From positions 558,001 to 622,000 of the forward strand of contig JADIXX010000003.1 in assembly GCA_016705575.1 (NCBI GenBank): a stretch of DNA of 64,000 nucleotides. The letters are read 5' to 3'. The translations under genes were made by a program, and so were the position numbers. Below are positions 43,901-52,770 of this stretch, in pieces. The stretch's first letter is position 1. The number at the start of each line of letters is the position of its first letter. The notes beneath the pieces are model-generated. The model worked only from the letters and a program-made list of their open reading frames with translations. It did no database searches and was not told the origin of the DNA. This DNA is from Candidatus Aalborgicola defluviihabitans (GTDB lineage: Bacteria > Pseudomonadota > Gammaproteobacteria > Burkholderiales > Burkholderiaceae_C).

Positions 43901-45712
43901 TCAGGTAGGTTGGGCTGGTTGTTGGCCTCTTTCGCGCGCCATTTGTTCTTCGAGCTGTTGGCGCCCCTGTTTGACCACCGAAATCATCTTGGCGCTGTCC
44001 TTGTAGTACGGGTGCAGTTGTTCGAACAGTTCCAGGTTGTGCTGGCGAAAGCGCTGAGAAGCGTGCTCTGCCATTGCAGCCGATTGCCCCAGCAATTCCA
44101 GCACACTGCGCGCGCTCAAGAGGCTGGACTCAAACAGCTCCCGCTGCACCAGCATGACGCCGCGGTCGCGTAACTGGTTCCAGTGTGTGACGTCCCGGGC
44201 CCGGGCCACAATTTGCAGGTTGGGGAACTGTGCACGGGCCAGGTCCACAATGGCCAGCGACTGCGCCACATCGTCTACTGCCACCACCAGGACTTTGGCA
44301 CGGGCGGCTCCTGCCGTGCGCAGCAGGTCCAGCCGGGTGGCGTCGCCATAAAATACGCGGTAGCCAAAGCGGCGGGCGGCATCGATCATTTCGGCGTCAT
44401 GGTCCAGCACCGTGCAGGGCAGGCCCTGTGCCAGCAACAAGCGTGCAATGATTTGCCCATAGCGGCCAAAGCCAGCAATCAGGATGGGCGCATCCTGGGG
44501 TTCGGATATCTCTTCTGGCACTGGCACACCGCAATTGGCGTAGCGCGGCAACAGCAACCGGTCGATTGCTACCAGCAGCAAGGGGCTTACCAGCATGGAT
44601 ACCGCCACGGCCCCAATCAACAGCGAGGCGGTTTGCGCTGGTAGCACCTGGGCACCGGCTGCAGCCTGAAAGACGACGAACGCAAACTCCCCTCCTTGTG
44701 CGAGCAGCAGGGTGAGCACCGGGCGCTCCTGGAAAGGCAGTTGTAGACGCCGCGTCATGGTGTAAATCACAATCGCCTTGACCGCCAGAAACCCGACCAC
44801 GATGGCAGCCATCTGCCAAGGCGCCTGGCGCAGCACGCCAAAGTCCACGCCCATACCCACGGCAATGAAGAACAGGCCTAGCAGCAAGCCCTTGAAGGGC
44901 TCGATATTGGTTTCCAGCTCGCGCCGGTATTCGCTCTCGGCCAGCAGTACACCGGCCAGAAAGGCACCCAGCGCCATGGACAGGCCCACGACCTGCATCA
45001 GTGCGGCAATGCCCACCACCAGCAATAGCGAAGCGGCCGTGAAGATTTCTGGCGTCTTGCTGCCCGCGATCCAGCGGAACAGCGGGCGCAGTGCCAAGCG
45101 CCCGCCAAGCACGATACCAGCGATGACCACTATTATTTTGATAGCTTCCCATGTAATGTCTGCGAGGGCTAGACCCTGATTTGCCTCTGAGGCATGGCCC
45201 AACAAGGGGAGCAGGGCGAGGATGGGGATGGCAGCAACGTCCTGAAACAGGAGGATGGAAAACCCGGCCTGGCCGCTGCTGGTTGGCAGGAGGTTGCGCT
45301 CGCCCATCACCTGCAGGGCTATTGCGGTGCTGGAGAGCGCTAGTCCCATGGCTGCAACCAGGGCAATCGACCAGGGCACGCCCGTCGCTAATGCCAGCGC
45401 AAACAGCGCTGCCGTACAGCCCAGCACCTGGGCGCTGCCCCAGCCAAAAATAGGGCGGCGCAGACTCCACAGGCGCTTGGGTTCCAGTTCCAGCCCCACC
45501 ATAAACAGCATCAGCACCACACCAAATTCGGCAAAATGCAGAATGTCCTGCACATTGGTTACCAGGCCCAGCCCCCACGGCCCAATGGCAATGCCGGCTG
45601 CGAGATAGCCGATGATGGAGCCCAGGCCCAGAGAGCGGCTCAGGGGTACCGCGATGACCGCGGCGCTCAGGTAGATGAAGCTGTTGGTCAGCCAGGTGGG
45701 GGTGTGTTCCAT
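43901..45712 (-). CDS. Kef-type monovalent cation:proton antiporter (CPA2)
   Basis: A 603-residue membrane transporter of the KefB/KefC type exchanging K+ (or Na+) for protons. About 12 helices fill residues 1-390, including GSIIGYLAAGIAIGPWGLGL, the ELEPKRLW stretch and the QGGEFAFVVFQAA motif. A cytoplasmic RCK_N/TrkA-N domain follows (ILIAGFGRYGQIIARLLLAQ, then FYGDATRLDLLRTAGAARA) for nucleotide or glutathione-adduct gating. The start is ATG 45712 (MEHTPTWLTNSFIYLSA); the frame is open further but runs into the ParA region. Part of an intracellular linker (ALADITWEAIKIIVV) is encoded by a dispersed repeat. Confidence 0.92.
   Translation of the reverse strand: MEHTPTWLTNSFIYLSAAVIAVPLSRSLGLGSIIGYLAAGIAIGPWGLGLVTNVQDILHFAEFGVVLMLFMVGLELEPKRLWSLRRPIFGWGSAQVLGCTAALFALALATGVPWSIALVAAMGLALSSTAIALQVMGERNLLPTSSGQAGFSILLFQDVAAIPILALLPLLGHASEANQGLALADITWEAIKIIVVIAGIVLGGRLALRPLFRWIAGSKTPEIFTAASLLLVVGIAALMQVVGLSMALGAFLAGVLLAESEYRRELETNIEPFKGLLLGLFFIAVGMGVDFGVLRQAPWQMAAIVVGFLAVKAIVIYTMTRRLQLPFQERPVLTLLLAQGGEFAFVVFQAAAGAQVLPAQTASLLIGAVAVSMLVSPLLLVAIDRLLLPRYANCGVPVPEEISEPQDAPILIAGFGRYGQIIARLLLAQGLPCTVLDHDAEMIDAARRFGYRVFYGDATRLDLLRTAGAARAKVLVVAVDDVAQSLAIVDLARAQFPNLQIVARARDVTHWNQLRDRGVMLVQRELFESSLLSARSVLELLGQSAAMAEHASQRFRQHNLELFEQLHPYYKDSAKMISVVKQGRQQLEEQMARERGQQPAQPT
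45131..45171 (-). repeat. Dispersed 41-nt element, copy 7 (in Kef antiporter gene, sense)
   Basis: Minus strand: GCCCTC 45171-45166, 18-nt spacer, GCTAT, loop CAAAATA, ATAGT ending at 45131. It is read as ALADITWEAIKIIV, in the same phase as copies 2, 3 and 6. Confidence 0.9.
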
Positions 45713-45776
45713 GGCGCTAACATAGCAAATTTTGATGCAGCCCCGCACCGTGTTCAACTGATGAGGGAGAAACAGG

Positions 45777-46394
45777 ATGCCAGTCGTAGTTGTTGCCAAT
45801 CCCAAAGGGGGGGTCGGCAAGTCCACCCTGTCGACGCATATTGCGGGCTATTTCGCGTCCCGCGGGCATGCGGTGATGCTCGGCGATGTGGACCGCCAGC
45901 AGTCGTCGCGCCTGTGGCTGGGTCTACGCCCAGCGGCGGCGCGGCCAATTTCCACTTGGGAGACGGACGTCGACCATATCGCCAAACCGCCCAAAGGCAC
46001 AACCCATGTGGTGCTGGACACGCCCGCCGGCCTGCACGGCAAGCGCCTGAACGAAGTGATGAAGATGGCCAGCCACATCGTTGTGCCGCTGCAGCCCAGC
46101 GTATTTGATATTTTTGCTACCCGCGCGTTTTTGGACGAGCTGTTGCAGAACAAGCATGCCGGCAAGACCAAGATGGGCTTGGTCGGTATGCGGGTCGATG
46201 CCCGCACCATTGCTGCCGATCATTTGCACGAGTTTGTTGACCAGCTTGGCATTCCGGTGTTGGGCTACCTGCGCGATACCCAGAACTACGTGCATCTGGC
46301 AGCGCGGGGGCTGAGCCTGTTTGATGTGGCCACCAGCCGGGTGGAGAAGGACCTGGCGCAGTGGCAGAATCTGTGTCACTGGCTTGACACCTGA
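45777..46394 (+). CDS. ParA/MinD-family ATPase
   Basis: A 205-residue deviant Walker ATPase. The P-loop is ANPKGGVGKSTLSTHIAGYF with the signature lysine, switch I is GDVDRQQSSRLWL and Walker B is VVLDTPAGLHG. No N-terminal DNA-binding domain and no adjacent parB are seen, so this is a stand-alone ParA-like protein rather than a chromosome partition pair. It might position a cellular structure or plasmid-like cargo. ATG 45777 follows GAGGGAGAAACAGG. Divergent from the Kef gene by 64 bp. Confidence 0.9.
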   Translation: MPVVVVANPKGGVGKSTLSTHIAGYFASRGHAVMLGDVDRQQSSRLWLGLRPAAARPISTWETDVDHIAKPPKGTTHVVLDTPAGLHGKRLNEVMKMASHIVVPLQPSVFDIFATRAFLDELLQNKHAGKTKMGLVGMRVDARTIAADHLHEFVDQLGIPVLGYLRDTQNYVHLAARGLSLFDVATSRVEKDLAQWQNLCHWLDT

Positions 46395-46423
46395 GTGCGG
46401 CGCGGCTGCCGTACAGTGCGGCC

Positions 46424-46879
46424 ATGAAAACATTCCAACTGCTATCCGAGCTGCCACCCCTGATCGGCGAGGTCGTGGCCACCAGCGACTGGATCACCAT
46501 CACCCAGGAACAGGTCAATCTGTTTGCAGAGGCCACCGGCGACCACCAGTGGATTCACGTGGACGAGGAGCGAGCCAAGGCCGGACCCTTTGGCGCACCC
46601 ATTGCCCACGGTTTTCTGACGCTGTCGCTGTTACCCCGTTTTTTCGAGGCTTCGATGCACATCGCGCAAGTCCGCATGGGTGTGAACTACGGCCTCAACA
46701 AAGTGCGTTTTGTGGCGCCCGTTCCCGTAGGAAGCCGCCTGCGTGCCCACATGAAACTGCTCTCATGCGACGCCATTGACAACAACGGCATGCAAATGAT
46801 CTGGGAAGTCACCGTGGAACGCGAAGGTGCGACCAAGCCCGTGTGCGTGGCCGAATCCATTGCGCGCCACTACCCTTAA
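46424..46879 (+). CDS. MaoC-family (R)-specific enoyl-CoA hydratase
   Basis: Hot-dog-fold hydratase of 151 residues that would add water to trans-2-enoyl-CoA to give (R)-3-hydroxyacyl-CoA. The product feeds polyhydroxyalkanoate synthesis or fatty acid metabolism. Seen: the hydratase 2 motif in VNLFAEATGDHQWIHVDEER (catalytic Asp and His) followed by PFGAPIAHGFLTLSL. NYGLNKVRFVAPVPVGSRLR forms the next strands. Lies 29 bp after parA on the same strand and is convergent with trmL. Single-domain length fits bacterial PhaJ/NodN-like members. Confidence 0.92.
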   Translation: MKTFQLLSELPPLIGEVVATSDWITITQEQVNLFAEATGDHQWIHVDEERAKAGPFGAPIAHGFLTLSLLPRFFEASMHIAQVRMGVNYGLNKVRFVAPVPVGSRLRAHMKLLSCDAIDNNGMQMIWEVTVEREGATKPVCVAESIARHYP

Positions 46880-46886
46880 GTGTTCG

Positions 46887-47351
46887 TTATTCCCGAAAGC
46901 CGTTTTGTCGCCAGGCCTCAAATACGGTGACCGCCACCGCGTTGGACAGGTTGAGGCTGCGTTGCCCCGCCACCATGGGCAACTTCAAGCAGCGCTGGGG
47001 CGCAAAGCGCGCGCGCACCGAGTCTGATAGTCCCCGCGTTTCCGCCCCGAACACCAGCCAGTCGCCCCGCTGAAAGGCGGCATCAAATACCTTACCCGTG
47101 CCTTTGGTGGTCAGCGCAAACATGCGATCCGGCGCAGGGCGCTGATCGTCCAGAAACGCCTGCCAGTGGGTGTGGCGGTGCAAGGTTGCGTACTCGTGGT
47201 AATCCAGGCCGGCGCGGCGCATGTGCTTGTCATCCATGGAAAAGCCCAGCGGCTCGATCAGGTGCAGTGTGCAGCCGGTATTGGCGGCCAATCGGATGAC
47301 GTTACCTGTGTTGGGTGGAATTTCGGGCTCGACCAGGACGATATTGAACAT
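46887..47351 (-). CDS. trmL: tRNA (cytidine(34)-2'-O)-methyltransferase
   Basis: SPOUT-class methyltransferase of 154 residues that methylates the ribose of the wobble base in tRNA-Leu. Motif 1 is VLVEPEIPPNTGNVIRLAAN, with TGCTLHLIEPLGFSMDDKHM next. The trefoil-knot motifs are VFGAETRGLSDSVRARF and KLPMVAGQRSLNLSNAVAVT. ATG 47351 begins MFNIVLVEPE; the open frame upstream to 47417 is not supported. It follows comF by 16 bp on the same strand. Confidence 0.94.
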   Translation of the reverse strand: MFNIVLVEPEIPPNTGNVIRLAANTGCTLHLIEPLGFSMDDKHMRRAGLDYHEYATLHRHTHWQAFLDDQRPAPDRMFALTTKGTGKVFDAAFQRGDWLVFGAETRGLSDSVRARFAPQRCLKLPMVAGQRSLNLSNAVAVTVFEAWRQNGFRE

Positions 47352-47367
47352 GGTCGCTATTGTCGGC

Positions 47368-48120
47368 TCACTCTGTTCGGGCGAAGACCAGTGCGCTGAT
47401 GTGGGCGGCGCCGGCACGGCGCAGCACCAGTGCCGCTGCGTGCAGTGAGGCGCCGCTGGTCATGACATCGTCCACCAGCAGTACGGCTCGATCGCGGATC
47501 TGCTGGGCGCGTTCTGGCTCCAGTGCGTAGGCGTTGCGTACATTGCGCAGGCGTTCGCTGCGTGGCAGGGTTCGCTGTGGCGGCGTGTCCTGCACCCGCA
47601 GCAGCAGTCCAGAAACCAACTTGGCAGGTTCAAGCGCGCGCGCCAGCAGCAATGCCTGGTTGTAGCCGCGCTCTTGCAGGCGCTGGCGCGACAGCGGCAT
47701 GGGAATCACCAGGTCAGCGCGCTCCAGCGCCGGCTCCACCCAGGGAGTGGCCCGCAGCACCCGTACGAAGCTGGCCGCCCACTCCGGTTGCTGGTGGAAC
47801 TTGAAGTCGGCAATCAAGGTGGACCAAGGGTACGCATACGACACAGCCGCCAGGCATGCGTCCAATGGCGGCGGTTGGGTGATGCAGGCACCGCATTGCC
47901 CCACGCCGTCTGGCACGATCAGGGCGCAAGTACGGCAGCGGTGGGCGGGTTGCGCGAACGCCGCAACGCAGGCTTCGCACATCGGCTGCGCAGGCCAGGC
48001 GTGGCAAACGGCGCACTGGCTAGGCAGGCGCCGCGAAATCCCCTGAAGCAATTGGCGAAACACCAGGTCAATATACTCGGACGCAACCCCTTCTACTTCT
48101 TTGCGCGCGCAACGCCGCAT
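47368..48120 (-). CDS. ComF family protein (phosphoribosyltransferase-like)
   Basis: ComF/GntX-type protein of ~250 residues. The N-terminal zinc-finger region has paired cysteines (CAVCHAW, MCEAC, CRTC, CGACI). The C-terminal phosphoribosyltransferase domain has VIPMPLSRQRLQERGYNQAL and the PRPP loop AVLLVDDVMTSGASLHAAA. ComF is linked to DNA uptake competence in other bacteria. The start is uncertain: ATG 48120 or 48132, or a GTG at 48063 giving VFRQLLQGISRRLPSQC, which resembles the start of other members. If 48132 is used it overlaps the divergent methyltransferase start. Confidence 0.88.
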   Translation of the reverse strand: MRRCARKEVEGVASEYIDLVFRQLLQGISRRLPSQCAVCHAWPAQPMCEACVAAFAQPAHRCRTCALIVPDGVGQCGACITQPPPLDACLAAVSYAYPWSTLIADFKFHQQPEWAASFVRVLRATPWVEPALERADLVIPMPLSRQRLQERGYNQALLLARALEPAKLVSGLLLRVQDTPPQRTLPRSERLRNVRNAYALEPERAQQIRDRAVLLVDDVMTSGASLHAAALVLRRAGAAHISALVFARTE

Positions 48121-48130
48121 CCTTTCGCCC

Positions 48131-49036
48131 ATGCGTCCCGAACGTCCGCCTACCATCGCCTCCACGGCTGCCGCCCGCTGGAACTCCCTTTTGCCGACGA
48201 TATCTCCGTGGTTGCATGAGGAAGTGGCGCGTCGCATGGAAGAACGCCTGCAGTGGATGACGATGCGCCCCGAAAGCTGGTTGCATTGGGAGCCGCTGCG
48301 CGGTGGCATGCAGGCGCACGCCTTGCTCACCGCGCGCTATCCCAAGGCCCAGTGCTATGTGGTTCATGCACTTGCCCAGCACGGTGAAATGGCCCGTAAG
48401 TCGCTCATCCCATCCTGGTGGAAGCCCGAGCGTTGGGTGGGGCCAAACCTGCAGTTTGCCGAGCCCGCGCAACCGGTACAAATGTTGTGGGCCAACATGG
48501 CCCTGCACATGACGGATGATCCGCAAGCATTGCTGGCCCATTGGCACCGCCTGTTGGAGCCAAATGGATTTTTGATGTTTTCATGCTTAGGGCCCGATAC
48601 CATCAGCGAATTGCGTGCGGTCTATGCACAGAAGGGCTGGCCGCCTGCCTCGCATGCCTATACGGACATGCACGACTGGGGCGACATGATGTTGCACACC
48701 GGATTTGCTGAGCCGGTGATGGACATGGAGCGAATCACGCTGACCTTTGCCACGCCCCAACGCCTGCTGCAAGAGTTGCGTGAGCTGGGCCGCAACCTGC
48801 ATCCCGAACGGTTTGGAGCCCTGCGCGGGCGTGCCTGGCACACACAGTTGTTGCAAGCGCTGGCCGCCTTGGCCCGACCGGGGGACGATGGGCAGTTGCA
48901 AGTCACTTTTGAAATCGTCTACGGCCACGCTTTCAAAGCGCCCCCGCGCCTTAATGTTGGCCCGGAACTAAGGGTTTCTCTGGATGAAATGCGCGCGAAT
49001 TTGCGGCGGATCAAGAAAAATCACTCCCCCGATTGA
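48131..49036 (+). CDS. BioC-like methyltransferase
   Basis: A 301-residue protein similar to malonyl-ACP O-methyltransferase BioC, which primes biotin synthesis. Seen: the N-terminal family motif ASTAAARWNSLLPTISPWLHEE, MLWANMALHMTDDPQALLAH (normally SNLALQW), LLEPNGFLMFSCLGPDTISE and FADMHDWGD-like MHDWGDMMLHTGFAEPV. The glycine-rich SAM-binding motif I is not recognisable: the region reads WLHWEPLRGGMQAHALL. The fold may still bind SAM in an altered way or may have lost it. It is head-to-head with comF. No other bio genes are nearby. Confidence 0.8.
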   Translation: MRPERPPTIASTAAARWNSLLPTISPWLHEEVARRMEERLQWMTMRPESWLHWEPLRGGMQAHALLTARYPKAQCYVVHALAQHGEMARKSLIPSWWKPERWVGPNLQFAEPAQPVQMLWANMALHMTDDPQALLAHWHRLLEPNGFLMFSCLGPDTISELRAVYAQKGWPPASHAYTDMHDWGDMMLHTGFAEPVMDMERITLTFATPQRLLQELRELGRNLHPERFGALRGRAWHTQLLQALAALARPGDDGQLQVTFEIVYGHAFKAPPRLNVGPELRVSLDEMRANLRRIKKNHSPD

Positions 49037-49195
49037 CAATGGGGCTTGACAGGCCGAGCCAAACCTTAATTTCCTTTGTTTTGCTCGGCTACAATTAACG
49101 GCTCAACGAGTTATGAGCCTTCCTGTACCCGTTCGCTGCCCGCAGGCGCAAACGGGGCTGGGTCTGGGCACCGTTCAATCCGATTCGACGAAAAA

Positions 49196-50401
49196 ATGAC
49201 CAAGATGAAGAGCATTTTCAAAACACTGACCACGCTATTGCTGGCAGGCAGTGCCTGGGCAGGCACGGCGACGTTTGCTTTGGCGCAAGCGGTCCACGAT
49301 TTGCCTGGTGGACCGGCTGTGAACCAGTTGAACCTGCATCCACCCGTGACCAGAATTGCTGAAGACCAGCAGTGGCTGCATTGGTTCATGCTGATCGTGT
49401 GCACCATCATCTTTTTGGCTGTGTTTTCGGTGATGTTCTATTCCATCTGGAAGCACCGAAAGTCGCGTGGCCATAAGGCCGCTACCTTCCACGAGTCCGT
49501 TGTGGTGGAGGTGGTCTGGACGGTAATTCCCTTCATTATCGTGATCCTGATGGCACTGCCCGCCACCAAGGTGGTGGTCGCCATGAAAGACACCACCAAT
49601 GCCGATCTGACCATCAAGGTGACCGGTATGCAGTGGAAGTGGGGCTATGACTACATCAAGGGCGAGGGCGAGGGCATTGGTTTTGTCTCCAGCCTTGATA
49701 GCGCGCAGCGCGAAATGTCCAATTCCGGCAAGCCACCTGCGACCGATGACTACCTGCTGAAAGTGGACAACCCACTGGTTGTTCCGGTGGGAAAGAAGAT
49801 TCGCATCATCACAACCGCCACCGATGTGATTCACGCGTTTGCCGTTCCATCTTTTGGTATCAAGCAGGACGCAATCCCAGGGTTTGTGCGCGACACATGG
49901 TTTCGCGCCGAAGTAGAGGGCGATTACCACGGTCAGTGCATGGAATTGTGCGGCAAGGAGCACGCTTACATGCCCATCCACGTGAAGGTGGTGTCGGCTG
50001 CAAATTACTCCCAGTGGGTGGGTGGTGAAATGAAAAAAATGGCCGCCAAGATGGACGACCCCGCCAAGGTTTGGGCGTTGGAAGACATCGTGAAGCGCGG
50101 TGAAAAAGTGTATGCCGCCAACTGCGCAGCCTGCCACCAGGCCAATGGCAAGGGTGCAGGTTCGATCAAGGCGCTGGACGGCTCGCCCGTAGTTCAGGAT
50201 GCTGACAAGAACCAACAGATTGCCGTGGTTCTCAATGGTCGCACCGTTGCATTGCCTGGCGGACAAACCAATGTGATGCCGCCGTGGAAACAACTAAGCG
50301 ACACTGATATCGCCGCCGTCATCAGCTACACCAAAAACAATTGGTCCAACAAGACCGGCCAGGTCGTGCAGCCGGCCGATGTAGTGGCCTTGCGCAAGTA
50401 A
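49196..50401 (+). CDS. ctaC: Cytochrome c oxidase subunit II with fused cytochrome c domain
   Basis: Electron-entry subunit of an aa3/caa3-type oxidase, 401 residues. A signal peptide (SIFKTLTTLLLAGSAWAGTA), two membrane helices (FMLIVCTIIFLAVFSVMFYS and VWTVIPFIIVILMALPA) and a periplasmic cupredoxin follow in order. The CuA site is GQCMELCGKEHAYMP. A C-terminal cytochrome c domain carries heme motif CAACH and the methionine region NVMPPWKQLSD. The fused heme makes it caa3-type subunit II. Start ATG 49196 or 49205; neither has a strong ribosome binding site. First gene of the oxidase cluster. Confidence 0.96.
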   Translation: MTKMKSIFKTLTTLLLAGSAWAGTATFALAQAVHDLPGGPAVNQLNLHPPVTRIAEDQQWLHWFMLIVCTIIFLAVFSVMFYSIWKHRKSRGHKAATFHESVVVEVVWTVIPFIIVILMALPATKVVVAMKDTTNADLTIKVTGMQWKWGYDYIKGEGEGIGFVSSLDSAQREMSNSGKPPATDDYLLKVDNPLVVPVGKKIRIITTATDVIHAFAVPSFGIKQDAIPGFVRDTWFRAEVEGDYHGQCMELCGKEHAYMPIHVKVVSAANYSQWVGGEMKKMAAKMDDPAKVWALEDIVKRGEKVYAANCAACHQANGKGAGSIKALDGSPVVQDADKNQQIAVVLNGRTVALPGGQTNVMPPWKQLSDTDIAAVISYTKNNWSNKTGQVVQPADVVALRK

Positions 50402-50452
50402 GCCGCAGCCATTGCGCCCAAACGAATAGAGTGAATTGAGAAGGAAATCAGG

Positions 50453-52072
50453 ATGAGTGCCGTTCTAGACCACCACGACCATGCCCATGACGACCACCAC
50501 GACCACGCCCCCACGGGCTGGAAGCGCTGGGTCTATGCCACCAACCACAAGGACATTGGTACGCTGTATTTGCTGTTTTCGTTCACGATGTTGATGATCG
50601 GTGGCGTGTTGGCCCTGATCATCCGTGCGGAACTGTTTCAGCCCGGCTTGCAACTGGTTAACCCCGAGCTGTTCAACCAGCTGACCACCATGCATGGTCT
50701 GATCATGGTGTTTGGCGCCATCATGCCGGCCTTCGTGGGTTTTGCGAACTGGATGATTCCGTTGCAGATCGGTGCGGCCGATATGGCTTTTGCCCGCATG
50801 AATAATTTTTCGTTCTGGCTGATGATTCCTGCGGCGCTGATGCTGGTGGGCTCTTTCTTCATGCCCGGTGGTGCGCCTGCTGCCGGCTGGACGCTGTATG
50901 CCCCGTTGACTCTGCAAATGGGCCCTTCCATGGATGCCGGCATTTTTGCCATGCACATCCTGGGTGCCAGCTCCATCATGGGTTCGATCAACATCATCGT
51001 GACTATTCTGAACATGCGCGCCCCCGGCATGTCGCTGATGAAGATGCCCATGTTCTGCTGGACCTGGCTGATCACCGCCTATTTGTTGATTGCTGTGATG
51101 CCTGTGCTGGCTGGCGCCATCACCATGACGCTGACGGACCGCCACTTTGGCACCAGCTTCTTTAACCCCGCCGGTGGCGGTGACCCGGTGATGTACCAGC
51201 ACATCTTCTGGTTCTTCGGTCACCCCGAGGTTTACATCATGATTTTGCCGGCCTTCGGCATCATCAGTCAGGTGATTCCGGCGTTTGCCCGCAAGAAGCT
51301 GTTCGGTTATGCCTCCATGGTGTACGCCACATCGTCCATCGCCATTTTGTCCTTCATCGTGTGGGCGCACCACATGTTCACCACCGGGATGCCGGTGACC
51401 GGCCAGCTGTTTTTCATGTACGCCACCATGCTGATTGCCGTGCCAACGGCCGTGAAGATCTTTAACTGGATCGCCACCATGTGGCAAGGTTCGATGACGT
51501 TTGAGACCCCCATGTTGTTTGCTGTGGGCTTCATTTTCGTGTTCACGATTGGTGGTTTCACCGGTTTGATTCCGGCAGTAGCGCCCATTGATATTCAACT
51601 GCAAGACACTTACTACATCGTGGCGCATTTCCACTATGTGCTGGTGGCGGGCTCATTGTTTGCGATGTTCGCTGGTTTTTATTACTGGTGCCCCAAGTGG
51701 ACCGGTGTGATGTACAACGAAACACGTGGAAAGATCCACTTCTGGTGGTCTCTCATCGCCTTTAACGTCACGTTCTTCCCCATGCACTTTCTGGGTCTCG
51801 CCGGTATGCCACGTCGCTATGCCGACTACCCCATGCAGTTTGCCGACTTCAATGCCGTCGCTTCGGTGGGAGGCTTCTTTTTTGGCTTTGCCCAGGTGTA
51901 CTTCTTCCTGTTCGTTGCCTTGCCGGCCATGCGTGGCCATGGTGAAAAGGCCGTGCAAAAACCATGGGAGGGGGCTGAAGGTCTGGAGTGGGAAGTGCCA
52001 TCACCTGCGCCGTTCCACACGTTTGAAACGCCACCCAAGCTGGACGCCACCGCGACCAAGGTCATTGGTTGA
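50453..52072 (+). CDS. ctaD: Cytochrome c oxidase subunit I
   Basis: Catalytic heme-copper subunit of 539 residues with 12 membrane helices. Seen: TTMHGLIMVFGAIMPAF (heme a His), the CuB/heme a3 region HIFWFFGHPEVYIMILPAFG with the His-Tyr crosslink pair and the K-channel, WAHHMFTTGMP, and HFHYVLVAGSLFAMFAGFYY with two heme ligands. The N-terminus carries a histidine-rich stretch (DHHDHAHDDHHDHA) that may bind metal. ATG 50453 follows AAGGAAATCAGG. Works with ctaC and ctaE and receives CuB through CtaG. Confidence 0.98.
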   Translation: MSAVLDHHDHAHDDHHDHAPTGWKRWVYATNHKDIGTLYLLFSFTMLMIGGVLALIIRAELFQPGLQLVNPELFNQLTTMHGLIMVFGAIMPAFVGFANWMIPLQIGAADMAFARMNNFSFWLMIPAALMLVGSFFMPGGAPAAGWTLYAPLTLQMGPSMDAGIFAMHILGASSIMGSINIIVTILNMRAPGMSLMKMPMFCWTWLITAYLLIAVMPVLAGAITMTLTDRHFGTSFFNPAGGGDPVMYQHIFWFFGHPEVYIMILPAFGIISQVIPAFARKKLFGYASMVYATSSIAILSFIVWAHHMFTTGMPVTGQLFFMYATMLIAVPTAVKIFNWIATMWQGSMTFETPMLFAVGFIFVFTIGGFTGLIPAVAPIDIQLQDTYYIVAHFHYVLVAGSLFAMFAGFYYWCPKWTGVMYNETRGKIHFWWSLIAFNVTFFPMHFLGLAGMPRRYADYPMQFADFNAVASVGGFFFGFAQVYFFLFVALPAMRGHGEKAVQKPWEGAEGLEWEVPSPAPFHTFETPPKLDATATKVIG

Positions 52073-52077
52073 GCCAC

Positions 52078-52191
52078 ATGATGACGCCCGAACAAAAAAA
52101 AGCCAACACCAGAACCGGTTTGATTCTGGCCTCGATCGCCTTGATCTTTTTTGTGGGCTTCATGGCCCGCATGATCCTGCTGAGCAAATAA
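52078..52191 (+). CDS. Cytochrome oxidase small assembly protein
   Basis: A 37-residue single-helix membrane peptide: MMTPEQKKANTRTGLILASI followed by the rest of one helix and ILLSK. It lies exactly between ctaD (5 bp after its stop) and ctaG (3 bp before its start). Short proteins of this type at this position are annotated as cytochrome oxidase small assembly protein in betaproteobacteria. It is too short for normal gene callers. ATG 52078 or 52081 is the start. Confidence 0.82.
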   Translation: MMTPEQKKANTRTGLILASIALIFFVGFMARMILLSK

Positions 52192-52194
52192 GCC

Positions 52195-52770
52195 ATGCGT
52201 CTGCAGCGTGAGAATGTTGTCATGGTGCGCAAGCTGGCTGTGGTCACGGCTGCCATGTTCGCCTTCGGCTACGCGTTGGTGCCCATTTATAAATCCATTT
52301 GTGAGCTAACTGGCATCAATATTTTGGCCCTGGGCGAGCAGTCGATTCCCGGCGTCCGGGCGGCCCTTCCGGCCAATACGCAAGTGGATTTAAGTCGCAG
52401 CATCACTGTGGAGTTTGATGCCAATGCACGTGGGCCGTGGGAGTTCAAGCCGGCGCAGCGCTCGGTGGTTGTGCATCCAGGCGAGCTAACTACGGTGATG
52501 TACGAGTTTCAGAACACGCAAAATCGACGCATGACCGCGCAAGCGATCCCAAGCTATGCGCCCCAGCAAGCGCAAGCCCACTTCAACAAGCTGGAGTGCT
52601 TCTGCTTTAACCAATACACGCTGGACCCAGGCGAGAAAAAATCCTGGCCAGTGGCGTTTGTGATCGATCCCAAGCTGTCCAAGGATGTGAAGACCATCAC
52701 GCTGTCGTACACCTTCTTTGAAGTTGGGGGCAAGACGCCAGCGGCACCGGTGGGTGGTGGCGCGGTATGA
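52195..52770 (+). CDS. ctaG: Cytochrome c oxidase assembly protein CtaG (Cox11)
   Basis: Copper chaperone of 191 residues anchored by one N-terminal helix (LAVVTAAMFAFGYALVPIYK) and delivering CuB to subunit I from the periplasmic side. The copper site is the CFCF motif in NKLECFCFNQYTLDPGE. The Cox11 beta-fold strands include VDLSRSITVEFDANA and MYEFQNTQNRRMTAQAIPSY. The stop overlaps the DUF2970 start by 4 bp. It lies between ctaD and ctaE as in most proteobacterial oxidase operons. Confidence 0.96.
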   Translation: MRLQRENVVMVRKLAVVTAAMFAFGYALVPIYKSICELTGINILALGEQSIPGVRAALPANTQVDLSRSITVEFDANARGPWEFKPAQRSVVVHPGELTTVMYEFQNTQNRRMTAQAIPSYAPQQAQAHFNKLECFCFNQYTLDPGEKKSWPVAFVIDPKLSKDVKTITLSYTFFEVGGKTPAAPVGGGAV

